Below, piece by piece: positions 42,086-50,499 of a DNA stretch of 64,000 nt. The DNA lies in NCBI GenBank assembly GCA_902800345.1, contig CADCDO010000020.1, forward strand, positions 26,233-90,232. The letters run 5' to 3'. Within the stretch, counting starts at the first letter, position 1. Every line of letters begins with the position of its first letter. Source of the DNA: Fibrobacter succinogenes. GTDB lineage: Bacteria; Fibrobacterota; Fibrobacteria; Fibrobacterales; Fibrobacteraceae. A program made the translations under genes and the position numbers. The notes under the pieces were generated by a model that was not told where the DNA came from, made no database searches, and saw only the letters and a program-made list of their open reading frames with translations.

Positions 42086-43388
42086 TATAATCCTTTTCGT
42101 TCATCTCGCAAGATACAAATTTCTGGGCGCCGTCGGGGGTGCTAAATTCGCAAAACTTGATGGTATGGCGTATTTTGACGATGGAACGCTTGCGATATAC
42201 GGCGCGTACTGGAATTTTGACGTGGGCCGGTTCTTTAGGGCCATAGAAAAAGCCAATCGGGAAGCGGAAACCTAGCTCCGAAAGCCATAACCGGAACAAC
42301 TCGGAAAGGTCCGCATTTGCATGCTCCCGCAGAATTTTATTGAGTTTTTTCTTGTCCAGCGCTAGTGAACTATGGGGTATGGGGTCGGTCGCTTCGCTCC
42401 CTTTGGGGTATGTGGAATGGGCGTTGTCATCCCCGACTTGTTCGGGGATTACCATCTTGTTTTGCAATGCTTTTCCGAACACTTCTTCGCATTTCTCCAT
42501 CATCTTCGCATACGCCTTGTCGGCAAGTTCCGCGATGTGGCAAAGTTGCTTTGTTGTTCCTGGGCATTCTCTTTCCAACTGCGGCAAAAATTCGTGACGA
42601 ATCTTGTTGCGGGCAAATTTCACATCCGCATTGCTCTCGTCCTCGCACCAAGTTAATTTGTTCTTTCTTGCATAATCGAGTAACTCTGTGCGAGTCACGT
42701 TCAGGAAAGGACGGTAGAGAAAGACGAGATATGGGGTATGGAGTGTGGGATCGGTCGCTTCGCTCCCTTTGAGGTATGGGGTCGCAACCTTCGGTTGCTT
42801 TGGGGTATGGGAGGCATCGTCTAGAACGCGAACTTCTTGAATCCCGCGTAACCCTGCAAGCGTCGTTCCGCGCTTGAGTCGCATGAGCATCGTTTCCGCT
42901 TGGTCGTTTGCATGGTGCGCCGTTACGATGGCGATTGTGGTATGGGGTATGGGGTCGGTCGCTTCGCTCCCTTTGAGGTATGGGGTGTGAGGTGTGGGGT
43001 GTGCTGTGAGGAGTGTGTCATCCTGAGCGGAGTGTAACGGAGTCGAAGGATCCAGAGCAATCTCGACCAGCGCTTTGTATCGTGCATCTCTCGCATTTTC
43101 TTCAAGCGAGCCTTCGGCGGTTTTCAACGCCTCTCCATCCAAACGTTTTAAGAAAAACGGAACATTGTGCGACTTCGCAAATTCCTCGACAAAAGCGGCA
43201 TCCCTGTCGGCAGTGCCTTCGCGCAGCCCGTGATGCACATGAGCAATCCCCAGCCATTCAATGCCGAGCGCGTCACGGTTCTCGATAAAATAATGCGCCA
43301 AGCAAATAGAATCCAACCCGCCCGAAACTGCAAGCAACAGGCGCTTGAAACCATGATGGCGAATATGTTCAATTAAGTCAAAAATCAA
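42072..43388 (-). CDS. tilS: tRNA(Ile)-lysidine synthase with repeat-derived insertions
   Basis: 438 residues. Converts C34 of the AUA-reading tRNA(Ile) to lysidine. The PP-loop is [17 protein letters not shown], then VHHGLRE and [17 protein letters not shown], a second [20 protein letters not shown] segment and the C-terminal domain. Three in-frame insertions interrupt it at about residues 113-150, 191-220 and 312-341. Each contains Y(L/P)KGSEATDP followed by PH/LH(T/S), encoded by a dispersed repeat. The start is a TTG at 43388; no ATG is available before the PP-loop. It lies ten bases after the upstream lipoprotein stop and overlaps ftsH. Confidence 0.93.
   Translation of the reverse strand: MIFDLIEHIRHHGFKRLLLAVSGGLDSICLAHYFIENRDALGIEWLGIAHVHHGLREGTADRDAAFVEEFAKSHNVPFFLKRLDGEALKTAEGSLEENARDARYKALVEIALDPSTPLHSAQDDTLLTAHPTPHTPYLKGSEATDPIPHTTIAIVTAHHANDQAETMLMRLKRGTTLAGLRGIQEVRVLDDASHTPKQPKVATPYLKGSEATDPTLHTPYLVFLYRPFLNVTRTELLDYARKNKLTWCEDESNADVKFARNKIRHEFLPQLERECPGTTKQLCHIAELADKAYAKMMEKCEEVFGKALQNKMVIPEQVGDDNAHSTYPKGSEATDPIPHSSLALDKKKLNKILREHANADLSELFRLWLSELGFRFPIGFFYGPKEPAHVKIPVRAVYRKRSIVKIRHTIKFCEFSTPDGAQKFVSCEMNEKDYNEST
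42366..42455. repeat. Repeat insertion 3 in tilS
   Basis: Plus-strand TATGGGGTATGGGGTCGG followed by TCGCTTCGCTCCCTTTGGGG, next to GTCATCCCCGACTTGTTCGG(GGAT), another palindromic element. It encodes TilS residues about 312-341. Confidence 0.85.
42729..42818. repeat. Repeat insertion 2 in tilS
   Basis: ATATGGGGTATGGAGTGTGG, then GATCGGTCGCTTCGCTCCCT and TATGGGGTCGCAACCTTCGG. It encodes residues about 191-220. Confidence 0.85.
42939..43056. repeat. Repeat insertion 1 in tilS, with a heptad array
   Basis: TATGGGGTATGGGGTCGGTC and CGCTTCGCTCCCTTTGAGG. Then six heptads at 42975-43016: GAGGTAT GGGGTGT, GAGGTGT GGGGTGT and GCTGTGA GGAGTGT. Last is GTCATCCTGAGCGGAGTG followed by CGAAGGATCCAG. It encodes residues about 113-150. 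Confidence 0.85.
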
Positions 43389-43398
43389 TTTAATAAAT

Positions 43399-44397
43399 CT
43401 AGTTTAATTGAAAACTTTTAAGACAATTTTGATACTCTTCATTGTTTGAATAGTCAAAAATGTCGGATGTTTCTCCATCAATTGTACATTGATTGTCTTT
43501 GAACGAAACGGTTGTTCTTGCTTCGGTTCTTTCCTTATACAAGGTTATGTCGTAAGAAACTTGTATAAGGTTGTTATTTATGAATATTGTTACATCCTTG
43601 TTTGTTGTGGTTACCCAAAAATTTTCCGAGAAAAATACCGTATCAAGAACATCTTGGAAGGTATTTGTAGATTTGTTGTGGTACATGTATTTGCCATTAT
43701 ATTTACTCACATTGTTGTAATAATGTCTGCATTGGGAAAAAAGAGTGTCTTGAGGGTACAATATATCCAATGGTTCGCAAATATGAACATAGCCATACAC
43801 CGGAGTATTATTAAAATCATAGTAATACTTATTTAAAAGGTAAGTTGGTGTTATAACTAGTTCCATTCCGAAACTGTTTTCACTGAAAATTCCATCAATA
43901 TAACGACCTTTGTAATTCCACGTTCCGAATAGTGATTTTGATGAACCCGTATAAACAATCGCTTCTCCATCTCCATGGGGAGGATCCTCACATGGATCGC
44001 TATGTCCAGTGCATTCATATAGCGTATCGTTAGACAAATGGAATCCGAATGTTCCCCAGTATTTGCTACAACCATTACATGATTTGGGTGCTGTATCAAA
44101 TAATTCGGGAACTGTATCAAGATCGACTAAAAGCGAATATCCTAGGTCAACCCATGAAAAAGTTTTTGTTTCTGGATTGAATTGACATGATTTTGGAACT
44201 TGAGTACTTCCAAATCGAAGATGTGATGTGTCTAAAAAAGAAAAATAACGATATGTTTCGGTATAATTGGAATTTTGTGCGGAAAAGTTATTATTTCCAC
44301 CTGATGAATCTTTATTCCCAAATGCATCTGTCGGATTGCTATCGCTGCAAGCGATAATTACCAAAGTGGCAAAAAGAAATGATAATAGTTTTTTCAT
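43399..44397 (-). CDS. Lipoprotein of a local paralogous family
   Basis: 332 residues from the ATG at 44397; AAGGAG lies seven bases upstream, which decides this start over a TTG six bases earlier. Lipobox IIAC then SDSNPTDAFGNKDSSGG. The mature protein is Cys-containing and beta-rich, with LFGTWNYKGRYIDG in the middle and DIFDYSNNEEYQNCLKSFQL at the end. The xxxGTW/GEW segment and the N-terminal SDxNPT are shared with the genes at 45486-46493 and 50860-52017, so these are divergent paralogues. A G10 tract lies in its promoter region. Function unknown. Confidence 0.75.
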   Translation of the reverse strand: MKKLLSFLFATLVIIACSDSNPTDAFGNKDSSGGNNNFSAQNSNYTETYRYFSFLDTSHLRFGSTQVPKSCQFNPETKTFSWVDLGYSLLVDLDTVPELFDTAPKSCNGCSKYWGTFGFHLSNDTLYECTGHSDPCEDPPHGDGEAIVYTGSSKSLFGTWNYKGRYIDGIFSENSFGMELVITPTYLLNKYYYDFNNTPVYGYVHICEPLDILYPQDTLFSQCRHYYNNVSKYNGKYMYHNKSTNTFQDVLDTVFFSENFWVTTTNKDVTIFINNNLIQVSYDITLYKERTEARTTVSFKDNQCTIDGETSDIFDYSNNEEYQNCLKSFQLN

Positions 44398-44424
44398 AAA
44401 CAAACTCCTTCTAGAGTTGTATTA

Positions 44425-44434
44425 GGGGGGGGGG
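44425..44434. repeat. Homopolymeric G10 tract (C10 on the coding strand)
   Basis: Ten consecutive G between the ATG at 44397 and the downstream end of the next gene. On the minus strand it reads TATAC, ten C, TAATACAACT, then AAGGAG and the ATG. Such tracts are prone to slipped-strand length change. Confidence 0.9.
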
Positions 44435-44456
44435 TATAAAATCTAAAAAATTTAGA

Positions 44457-45461
44457 CTAACGCTTCGTGGCTTTGCGTCGTTGTTTGGGGTTTCGTATTT
44501 CTTTCTTTGTTGAATCTTGCGTCGAATCGGTTTTCATTTCTACGAATATTTGTGGCAGACGGTCGTTACATTTTTTGTCTGCGTTAACAGAGTCGCTGAA
44601 TGGAATTAAGGCAAGTCCGAGGTTGACGATTTCCTTGGCGTTAGGGACTTCGTCATCGAAATTTGTCGCGTTCCCGAGTTCCAGTGAACGAATCGTTTTC
44701 TTTTTGAAGTCAAGAATATTGATACCGAATGTATATCCATCCAATACAAAGCTAAATGTGTATTCCTTGCGATATTTCTCTGCCAATTTTTTGAGTTGAA
44801 GCAATGTTGCTTTTTTCTCATGTGGCAATGGTTCCCACTGGCAGATATTCCGTGGCGTAGCTTGTACGGATTGAGTGTCGCTGCTTGCCGAATCTTCAAA
44901 AACAAATGTTACACCGGTGCACATTCTATATTGTCTGCAATAGATAATTGAATCTTCACTGGAATCGGTCAAGTGCTTCCCACGCACAGAGACGGTGTAA
45001 TGGTCGTTGCCCCATGCGTCGGCATAGTCGAGTTTCACCTCGTAATCAAAATTTGCATTGCTAAGACTGTCCGGCAAATCTTTGTCGTTGATATAGCCAA
45101 AAGGCTCCCTGAGTTCGTAATACTCAAAAGTAGTGAGCAATGCAAGGGAACAGGGGAGAATTAAAATTGCAGCGAGACAAAGGATTGCTTTCTTGTTGCT
45201 AAAATGATAGCTGACAGCGATTGACGCTGCGTACAAAATCGCAAGTGCACTAAAAATTATGAAAATGTAGATAAATGTAAAGGAACAGAAAATCAGCAAA
45301 TAGCATAATACGATTGACGGAATTGCTATTAAAATGATTTTCAGTTTCTTTTTTTCATTTCTGAATATTGCTGTAAAAATTAATGCCAAAAGGCTCGGCA
45401 AAAAAATGAAGAGCCCGTAAATGTGTGTGTCCAAAACGACTAGTTTAAAAACTTCGAGCAT
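44457..45461 (-). CDS. Membrane protein with large C-terminal soluble domain
   Basis: 334 residues. Four N-terminal transmembrane helices within the first 115 residues (LFIFLPSLLALIFTAIF, IILIAIPSIVLCYLLIFC, FIYIFIIFSALAILYAAS, ILCLAAILILPCSLALL). An exported or cytoplasmic domain follows with YADAWGNDHYTVSVRGKHL and paired Cys, and a basic tail (NPKQRRKATKR). No family recognised. It lies between two lipoprotein genes of one paralogous family and may be co-transcribed with the broken gene upstream. Function unknown. Confidence 0.6.
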   Translation of the reverse strand: MLEVFKLVVLDTHIYGLFIFLPSLLALIFTAIFRNEKKKLKIILIAIPSIVLCYLLIFCSFTFIYIFIIFSALAILYAASIAVSYHFSNKKAILCLAAILILPCSLALLTTFEYYELREPFGYINDKDLPDSLSNANFDYEVKLDYADAWGNDHYTVSVRGKHLTDSSEDSIIYCRQYRMCTGVTFVFEDSASSDTQSVQATPRNICQWEPLPHEKKATLLQLKKLAEKYRKEYTFSFVLDGYTFGINILDFKKKTIRSLELGNATNFDDEVPNAKEIVNLGLALIPFSDSVNADKKCNDRLPQIFVEMKTDSTQDSTKKEIRNPKQRRKATKR

Positions 45462-45485
45462 GAATTTTATTATTAACTATAGGTT

Positions 45486-46493
45486 TTATTTAACAACGTA
45501 TTGGCTCAACAATTGCTTTGTTTCTTCGGTCGGGAGTCCTTTGGTGCATTCGTTGAATTCGTCATTGTTGTCTATGCTGAATCCCTCTACAGGTCCTTCC
45601 TTATAGTATAATTCGTCTTCGCTTTTATCACGAGCGCTCAATAAAAAATCTGCACTTTCTTCTTTGCACAATTTTTCGTTGATGAATCCCAATCTTTGCG
45701 TGTTTGTGCATGTCTTTCCATTGCTGGATATCGTTGAAATGTAGTTCATTCCTGTAGCGTCGAATTTAGGAGTAGAAACTACGTCGAAAATTTGATTGCC
45801 AATAGAGAACGTTTGCTTTAAAAATTCTTTGGACTCCTTCTGTATTGTTTTTTCAATAAGCAGTTGCTTAATGACGGCGTCGCCAATATCAAAACCAAAA
45901 TTACGATATATAATTTTTCCGATGTTGATATCGTTTGGTTCTAAGTTGTCTGTATCGACGGTCGTAACGATATAAATGGAATCATTAGTAATTTTCATTG
46001 TTCTTGCGATGCCGCTTATGCCACCGATGTACTTAGTACACTTGATTTCTGTTTCGCCGAGAATCCTTTTGCAACCGGTGACTTTCCACGTTCCATAAAT
46101 ATCATTGTGGTCGTTGCTCAGCGACTAAGTTTCGTAATTATGGTATGTGTCAAGGAACTGTTGCTCGTCGGGGTTGTCTGAAACCTGTTTTTGGGCGGGA
46201 CCCATCCAAAGCGAATCGCCAACAATCTTATAAGAGCCCGGATCCAATGATTCGGGATATTCTTCCCATGCAAAAGTCTTTGTATCGGGGTGGTAATTGC
46301 ATGCATATGTTCCCTGGTAAACACGTTTTGTCGTTTCGTCGTATTTAATCGGGATGGCGTAAGTGTAACCTTCACCGAAATCAGCTGTCGATGTTTTTGT
46401 GGTTTGAGTGTTGTCGAGACCCGATGTCGGATTGTCGTCGCTGCAAGCAGCGAACATGAACATGCCGAATAGAACTGCGTAAATCTTTTTCAT
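45486..46493 (-). pseudogene. Lipoprotein gene interrupted by one in-frame TAG
   Basis: One continuous reading frame of 336 codons carries a single TAG at 46127-46125. The first part (122 residues) has a lipobox FAAC, SDDNPTSGLDN and an LDTYHNYET end. Directly after the stop the frame continues SLSNDHNDIYGTWKVTGCKR and runs to 45486 without another stop. The IYGTW segment matches the paralogue at 43399-44397 (LFGTW), so the two halves are one gene. Either a recent nonsense mutation, a sequencing error or readthrough. The second half from an ATG at 45998 lacks a signal peptide. Confidence 0.8.
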
Positions 46494-46722
46494 ACTTTTT
46501 CCTTGTAAAAAAGGCTTTCCAAAATAAATTTATAAAAATAATTGTTTTTGGATTTTATGCTTTGAAGGCTTTGTTTTATTATTCTTATCGAAGTTAAGCG
46601 ATAATTCCAAATTGACGATTTTCACCTTTCCAACTTAAATCTAAAAAGCAAAACATAACAGTAAGGCGGTCATCAAGTCGGGCAAGTCCTGCGATGCTTT
46701 TGAAACCGCGAAGGAGAGCGCT

Positions 46723-46860
46723 ATGTTACGCACGCTCCGCATAGACGGCTCCCAGAACGGAGCCACGCTACGGACAAGAGTTGTCCGCGACAAGACAAAG
46801 TACAACCGAAATTTGAAACACAAGAAATCCCTCGCCGATGCGGGGGATTTCCCTTTTTAT
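46723..46860 (+). other. Possible small basic ORF running into a hairpin
   Basis: AAGGAG lies eight bases before an ATG at 46723. The frame gives a very basic start (MLRTLRIDGSQNGATLRT, then DKTKYNRNLKHKK) and passes through the terminator hairpin without a stop. It may be a remnant, a small protein or part of an unannotated RNA. The stretch 46494-46722 otherwise has no gene. Confidence 0.25.
46825..46858 (+). terminator. Rho-independent terminator
   Basis: AAATCCCTCGC pairs with GCGGGGGATTT (one mismatch) around CGAT at 46825-46850, then CCCTTTTT. No confident plus-strand gene precedes it, which suggests an unrecognised transcript at about 46640-46860. Confidence 0.7.
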
Positions 46861-46925
46861 GGGGAGCTCTTACGAATATGCCAAGTTGGAATGCGTTTTT
46901 TTAGATATTTCTTTAAATTACAGTA

Positions 46926-46933
46926 TATATTTG
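46926..46933 (+). promoter_or_regulatory. Minus-7 box (TATATTTG) before the PH/TM2 gene
   Basis: An exact match to TAnnTTTG, 51 bases upstream of the ATG at 46985. No TTTG is found at the expected minus-33 position (T-rich there). Confidence 0.4.
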
Positions 46934-46984
46934 AAATTGAACGTATATTCTGAATAGATGCCTTAGTATGGGTATGAAGCAATT

Positions 46985-48265
46985 ATGGAAAACTACAACA
47001 AATATAAGGTTGCAACGGAAAAGGCTGATTGGCGTGGTATTTGTGAACTGAACGGAGTTCATTTTGATTCTTTTGGCACAAATAAAGAATTTGAGGCTTT
47101 GCCAAAATATTTGGAACCAGGTGAGGTTGTTTTTGCTTTGGCGTCCGGTTTGATGAAACAAACGGATACGTCAAATTTTTCCGACTCTGGTCTAAATACG
47201 TGGCTTGTTATTTTGACTTCCGAACGCTTTTTGTTTATGGATGCGGCTTTGTTGACTTCGTCCATAGATACACAAAGTGTTCGGTTAGATAAAGTTCAGG
47301 CAATTTCCGCTTCTCAGGGTTTCTTATTGGGGAAAATATCAATTGATTTGGGTAGCCGATTGATTGTTGTTGACAACTGTGAAAAAGATGCTGTCAAGGT
47401 TATGGCTGATTTGGCAAATAAGTGGTTGAGGGAAAAGGAAAAGGGCTTTGTTCCGCCGAAAGAAAATTCTGATGATTCCATTTCGAAGGAAAATAAAACC
47501 GATTTGCATGAACGAGTTAATCCTCCTATTGCGGATATTCCCAAGATAAGTAGAACTTCAGCAACGATTGTTGCTGGGTTGTTTGGTATTGTTGGTTTAC
47601 ATGATTTTAATTGGGGTGAGAAAGGACTCGGTTTTGTGAAATGGGGCCTGTTTGCTTTCTCATTTTTATTGAATAAAAATGATCATTTTATTATTTCTTC
47701 ATTGATATTAGCTGTATTATGCTTTTGGGTACTTGTTGATTTAATTTGTATTTGTGATGGAAGTTTTTTTAAGAATAAAGATTCGTCTCCTGTAGCAAAA
47801 GGATTGAGTGATTTTTTTGTTCTTGTATATTTGGTTGTTGCGATTAAACTTCTTGTTTCAGCGGGATTTGACTTTTTTGATGACCGTAAAAAGGATACCG
47901 GAAAATTGGCTAGTGCTCGAGAGATTGTAGATACATATAATCAGAATGAAGCTGCAGCAGATGAAAGTTTTGATGGTAAGCGTTTTAGTATTGGTGGTAA
48001 AGTTCGTTCTGTCGAGAAAAATTTTTGGGGAGAGTATATTGTCAAATTTGAGGGCTTAGGGGCTTTTAATATTTTCAATCTTGGTAATAAAGTTCAGGAA
48101 ATCGAGTTGTCGTTCCCAAAGCAACAGGCTAAGGATATGAATACTATTCGTAAAGGCGACGCTGTTGTTGCTAATTGTATAGGTCGGGGTTTGTTTCTAG
48201 GAACATATTCTGCAGATAAATGCAGAGTAAAAGGTGTTTATAAAAAGGAACAGTTGAGAAAATAA
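46985..48265 (+). CDS. PH-like / TM2 / OB-fold multidomain membrane protein
   Basis: 426 residues. Residues about 35-150 resemble a bacterial PH-like (YokE-type) domain: YLEPGEVVFALASG, WLVILTSERFLFM, QSVRLDKVQAISASQG. Residues 185-300 hold a TM2-type membrane region (TIVAGLFGIVGLHDFNWGEK) and further helices. Residues about 310-426 look like a tRNA_anti-like OB-fold domain (DGKRFSIGGKVRSVEKNFWG, then KGDAVVANCIGRGLFLG). Such mixes occur in poorly characterised accessory loci. Three bases separate it from the NERD gene, so they are one operon. Confidence 0.7.
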   Translation: MENYNKYKVATEKADWRGICELNGVHFDSFGTNKEFEALPKYLEPGEVVFALASGLMKQTDTSNFSDSGLNTWLVILTSERFLFMDAALLTSSIDTQSVRLDKVQAISASQGFLLGKISIDLGSRLIVVDNCEKDAVKVMADLANKWLREKEKGFVPPKENSDDSISKENKTDLHERVNPPIADIPKISRTSATIVAGLFGIVGLHDFNWGEKGLGFVKWGLFAFSFLLNKNDHFIISSLILAVLCFWVLVDLICICDGSFFKNKDSSPVAKGLSDFFVLVYLVVAIKLLVSAGFDFFDDRKKDTGKLASAREIVDTYNQNEAAADESFDGKRFSIGGKVRSVEKNFWGEYIVKFEGLGAFNIFNLGNKVQEIELSFPKQQAKDMNTIRKGDAVVANCIGRGLFLGTYSADKCRVKGVYKKEQLRK

Positions 48266-48268
48266 ATT

Positions 48269-49240
48269 ATGGGTATTATAGATGCTTTGTTTTTTAAGTA
48301 TTTTGGTCCTGTATTCATTAAGGAAGATAGCGATGCCGAATCTTTTATTGAAAAGATGAAATCGCTTTCATCAAGAGCTTTTGGAAAAATCAAAGATAAA
48401 ATTGATGAGCAAATTGCTATTGCGGAGGCAGGGCTTAAGGGCGAAAATCAAATTGCTTTTGAATTGAAAAATAGTGGTATGGATATGCTTATTGTGCATG
48501 ACCTCTATTTGGAAAAGAATGGCCTTTCTGCGCAAATTGATTTTTTAGTGATAACAAGAAAGCACATTTTTGTTATTGAGTGCAAAAATCTTTATGGTAA
48601 TATTGAAATTGATGAAAAGGGAAACTTTATTCGTCATAGGGGTCAAGGAAAATTTTATCGTAAAGAAGGATTTACATCTCCAGTTTCCCAAAACGAAAGG
48701 CATTTGAATATTCTCAAAGAAATTCGTCGAGAATACAAAAATAATTTTGTAACACAGGGCTTGTTTGATAAATTGTTCCCTCAAACATATCGGTCTATTG
48801 TTGTCTTGGCAAATCCAAAGACAATTTTAAATGACTCAAAAGCTCCTGAAAACATTCGTAAGGTAGTGATTCGTTTGGATCAGCTTGTTGCCTATATAAA
48901 GAAAATTGAAGATGAGGATGATTCTTTAAAGTCTTCTGAGAAGGATATGCACGAACTGTTAGATTCGTTCATTAAGTGTAGTAAGCCGATAAAATCGGAT
49001 TATGCAAAGAAATATGAGGATATGCTTACAGAGTTGATTGCAAGTAAGGCTGAACCTCAGTGTGAAAAATATTTTGAAAAGCCTAGGGAAAAAGCAGTTT
49101 TGAAAGATGAGAAAACAATTGAAAAGATTTGCCCGAAATGCGGTCAACCTCTTGTTTTACGTACTGCGAAAAAGGGCGAAAACGCTGGCAATCAATTTTG
49201 GGGGTGTAGTGGTTTCCCGAAATGCTGGTATAGGGAGTAA
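48269..49240 (+). CDS. NERD-domain nuclease-like protein with topoisomerase-type zinc finger
   Basis: 323 residues. The NERD domain (about 60-180) has GLKGENQIAFEL, AQIDFLVITRKHIFVIECKN (the D...ECK nuclease motif) and LYGNIEIDEKGNF. A helical middle follows. The C-terminal finger of the topoisomerase-I type is ICPKCGQPLVLRTAKKG to FWGCSGFPKCWY (about 285-320). NERD proteins are presumed nucleases; the zinc finger suggests DNA binding. Co-transcribed with the PH/TM2 protein. A role in defence or DNA processing is inference. Confidence 0.85.
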   Translation: MGIIDALFFKYFGPVFIKEDSDAESFIEKMKSLSSRAFGKIKDKIDEQIAIAEAGLKGENQIAFELKNSGMDMLIVHDLYLEKNGLSAQIDFLVITRKHIFVIECKNLYGNIEIDEKGNFIRHRGQGKFYRKEGFTSPVSQNERHLNILKEIRREYKNNFVTQGLFDKLFPQTYRSIVVLANPKTILNDSKAPENIRKVVIRLDQLVAYIKKIEDEDDSLKSSEKDMHELLDSFIKCSKPIKSDYAKKYEDMLTELIASKAEPQCEKYFEKPREKAVLKDEKTIEKICPKCGQPLVLRTAKKGENAGNQFWGCSGFPKCWYRE

Positions 49241-49274
49241 ATTACCCGTTTCCCTCCATTAGCTATAAAAATTT

Positions 49275-49299
49275 CGCATTTTGCGTAACGCATTTTGCG
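49275..49299 (+). promoter_or_regulatory. Direct repeat CGCATTTTGCG x2, operator candidate
   Basis: CGCATTTTGCG at 49275-49285 and 49289-49299, each itself a partial palindrome, flanked by TTT and AAA. A TATATTTA box follows at 49309-49316, with the ATPase ATG at 49321 and no Shine-Dalgarno. Confidence 0.5.
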
Positions 49300-49320
49300 A
49301 AAAATATTTATATTTAGGGT

Positions 49321-50439
49321 ATGAGTAAGAATCCATTCCTTCTTTATGGTTATGATGGTCCTGAGTATTTCTGTGACCGCGAGTCAGAGACGAAACGCAT
49401 TATTTCGGCGCTTCGCAATGGCAGGAACATTACCTTGCTTTCGCCTAGACGTATGGGCAAGACGGGACTAATATTCCATGTTTTTGATACCATTCAGAAG
49501 AAAGAAAAAGATTCAGCTTGCTTTTATATCGATATTTTCCCGACGAAATCGCTGGAGCATTTTGTTCAGGCCCTTGGTAAAGCTATTGTCGGTAAAATGG
49601 ATTCATTTGGCAAAAAGACTGCCAAAACAGCTTTTACCCTGTTTAAAAGTTTTAGGGTGGTACTGTCGGCAGATCCTGTCTTGGGAACACCGCAGCCTTC
49701 TATTGAATTTGCTCCACAAGAAACTAAGAACACCCTTGCGGAAATTTTCTCGTATTTGAAAGAGTCTAAACGCGAATGTTACATTGCTATAGACGAATTT
49801 CAGCAGATTGTGGAATACAAGGATGAGGGTGTAGAGGCTTTGCTCCGTTCTTACATCCAGTTCTGCCCGAATGTCCATTTTATTTTTTCAGGCAGCAAAC
49901 AGCATTTGATGACTGAAATTTTTGGTTCGGCGTCGCATCCTTTCTATCGGAGTACCGAAATTTTCAACTTGACTGCGATTCCGAAGGAATCCTATTTTGA
50001 TTTTGCTCAGAATTGGTTGAAAAAAGAGGGCTGCTGTTGTACTCAAGAAGTTTTTGATAGCCTATATGAAAAACTTGAGGGGCATACTTGGTATATGCAG
50101 CGTGTGCTGAATGCTCTTTATGAGTTTGCTCCGAAATCGATTGAGGTTTCGCATATAGAGCAGTGCATTACGCAGATAGTCGATTCCGAGAAGGAAATTT
50201 ATCAGCGTCTGTTAGATTCCATGACGAATAATCAATGCCAACTGCTTATTGCAATCGCAAAAGAAGGTGTTGTAGGGGCGATTAATTCATCAGCGTTTAT
50301 ACATAAGTATCGTTTGAAAAATGCAAGCAGTATCAGCCGTTCGTTAGAGATGCTGATGTCGCATGAATTTGTGACAAAGAATGCAAACGGTTATTCTGTC
50401 TATGACCGCTTTATGGCTCTTTATTTAAAAACGTTGTAG
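49321..50439 (+). CDS. AAA-type ATPase with winged-helix-like C-terminus
   Basis: 372 residues, of the archaeal-type ATPase family (PF01637-like). Walker A in LLSPRRMGKTGLIFHVF (near residues 38-54), Walker B in CYIAIDEFQQIVEY (about 155-168), the sensor region HFIFSGSKQHLM, and ESYFDFAQNWLKKEG. The last 90 residues look like a winged helix (QCQLLIAIAKEG, NASSISRSLEMLMSHEFV). Members are often linked to partner nucleases or are solitary; substrate unknown. It has its own promoter region with a repeated operator-like motif. Confidence 0.85.
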   Translation: MSKNPFLLYGYDGPEYFCDRESETKRIISALRNGRNITLLSPRRMGKTGLIFHVFDTIQKKEKDSACFYIDIFPTKSLEHFVQALGKAIVGKMDSFGKKTAKTAFTLFKSFRVVLSADPVLGTPQPSIEFAPQETKNTLAEIFSYLKESKRECYIAIDEFQQIVEYKDEGVEALLRSYIQFCPNVHFIFSGSKQHLMTEIFGSASHPFYRSTEIFNLTAIPKESYFDFAQNWLKKEGCCCTQEVFDSLYEKLEGHTWYMQRVLNALYEFAPKSIEVSHIEQCITQIVDSEKEIYQRLLDSMTNNQCQLLIAIAKEGVVGAINSSAFIHKYRLKNASSISRSLEMLMSHEFVTKNANGYSVYDRFMALYLKTL

Positions 50440-50443
50440 ATTG

Positions 50444-50490
50444 TAAAAAAGCCTAGCTTGTTTGCACAAACTAGGCTGAAAATTTTTTCG
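50444..50490. terminator. Bidirectional terminator
   Basis: AGCCTAG...CTAGGCT with inner TTG/CAA pairing (50450-50477), an A run on the left and a T run on the right. It serves both the ATPase (plus) and hisI (minus). Confidence 0.8.
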
Positions 50491-50499
50491 AGGCGTTGT

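Noticed and set aside
39980..42145. 721-codon plus-strand open frame opposite ftsH
   Set aside because: It lies exactly antisense to ftsH and its predicted protein has no recognisable motif, while ftsH has all family motifs. Open antisense frames follow from the codon use here.
46640..46720. tRNA gene
   Set aside because: No T-loop GTTCGA or acceptor pairing could be found; the same negative result holds for the rest of the window by eye.
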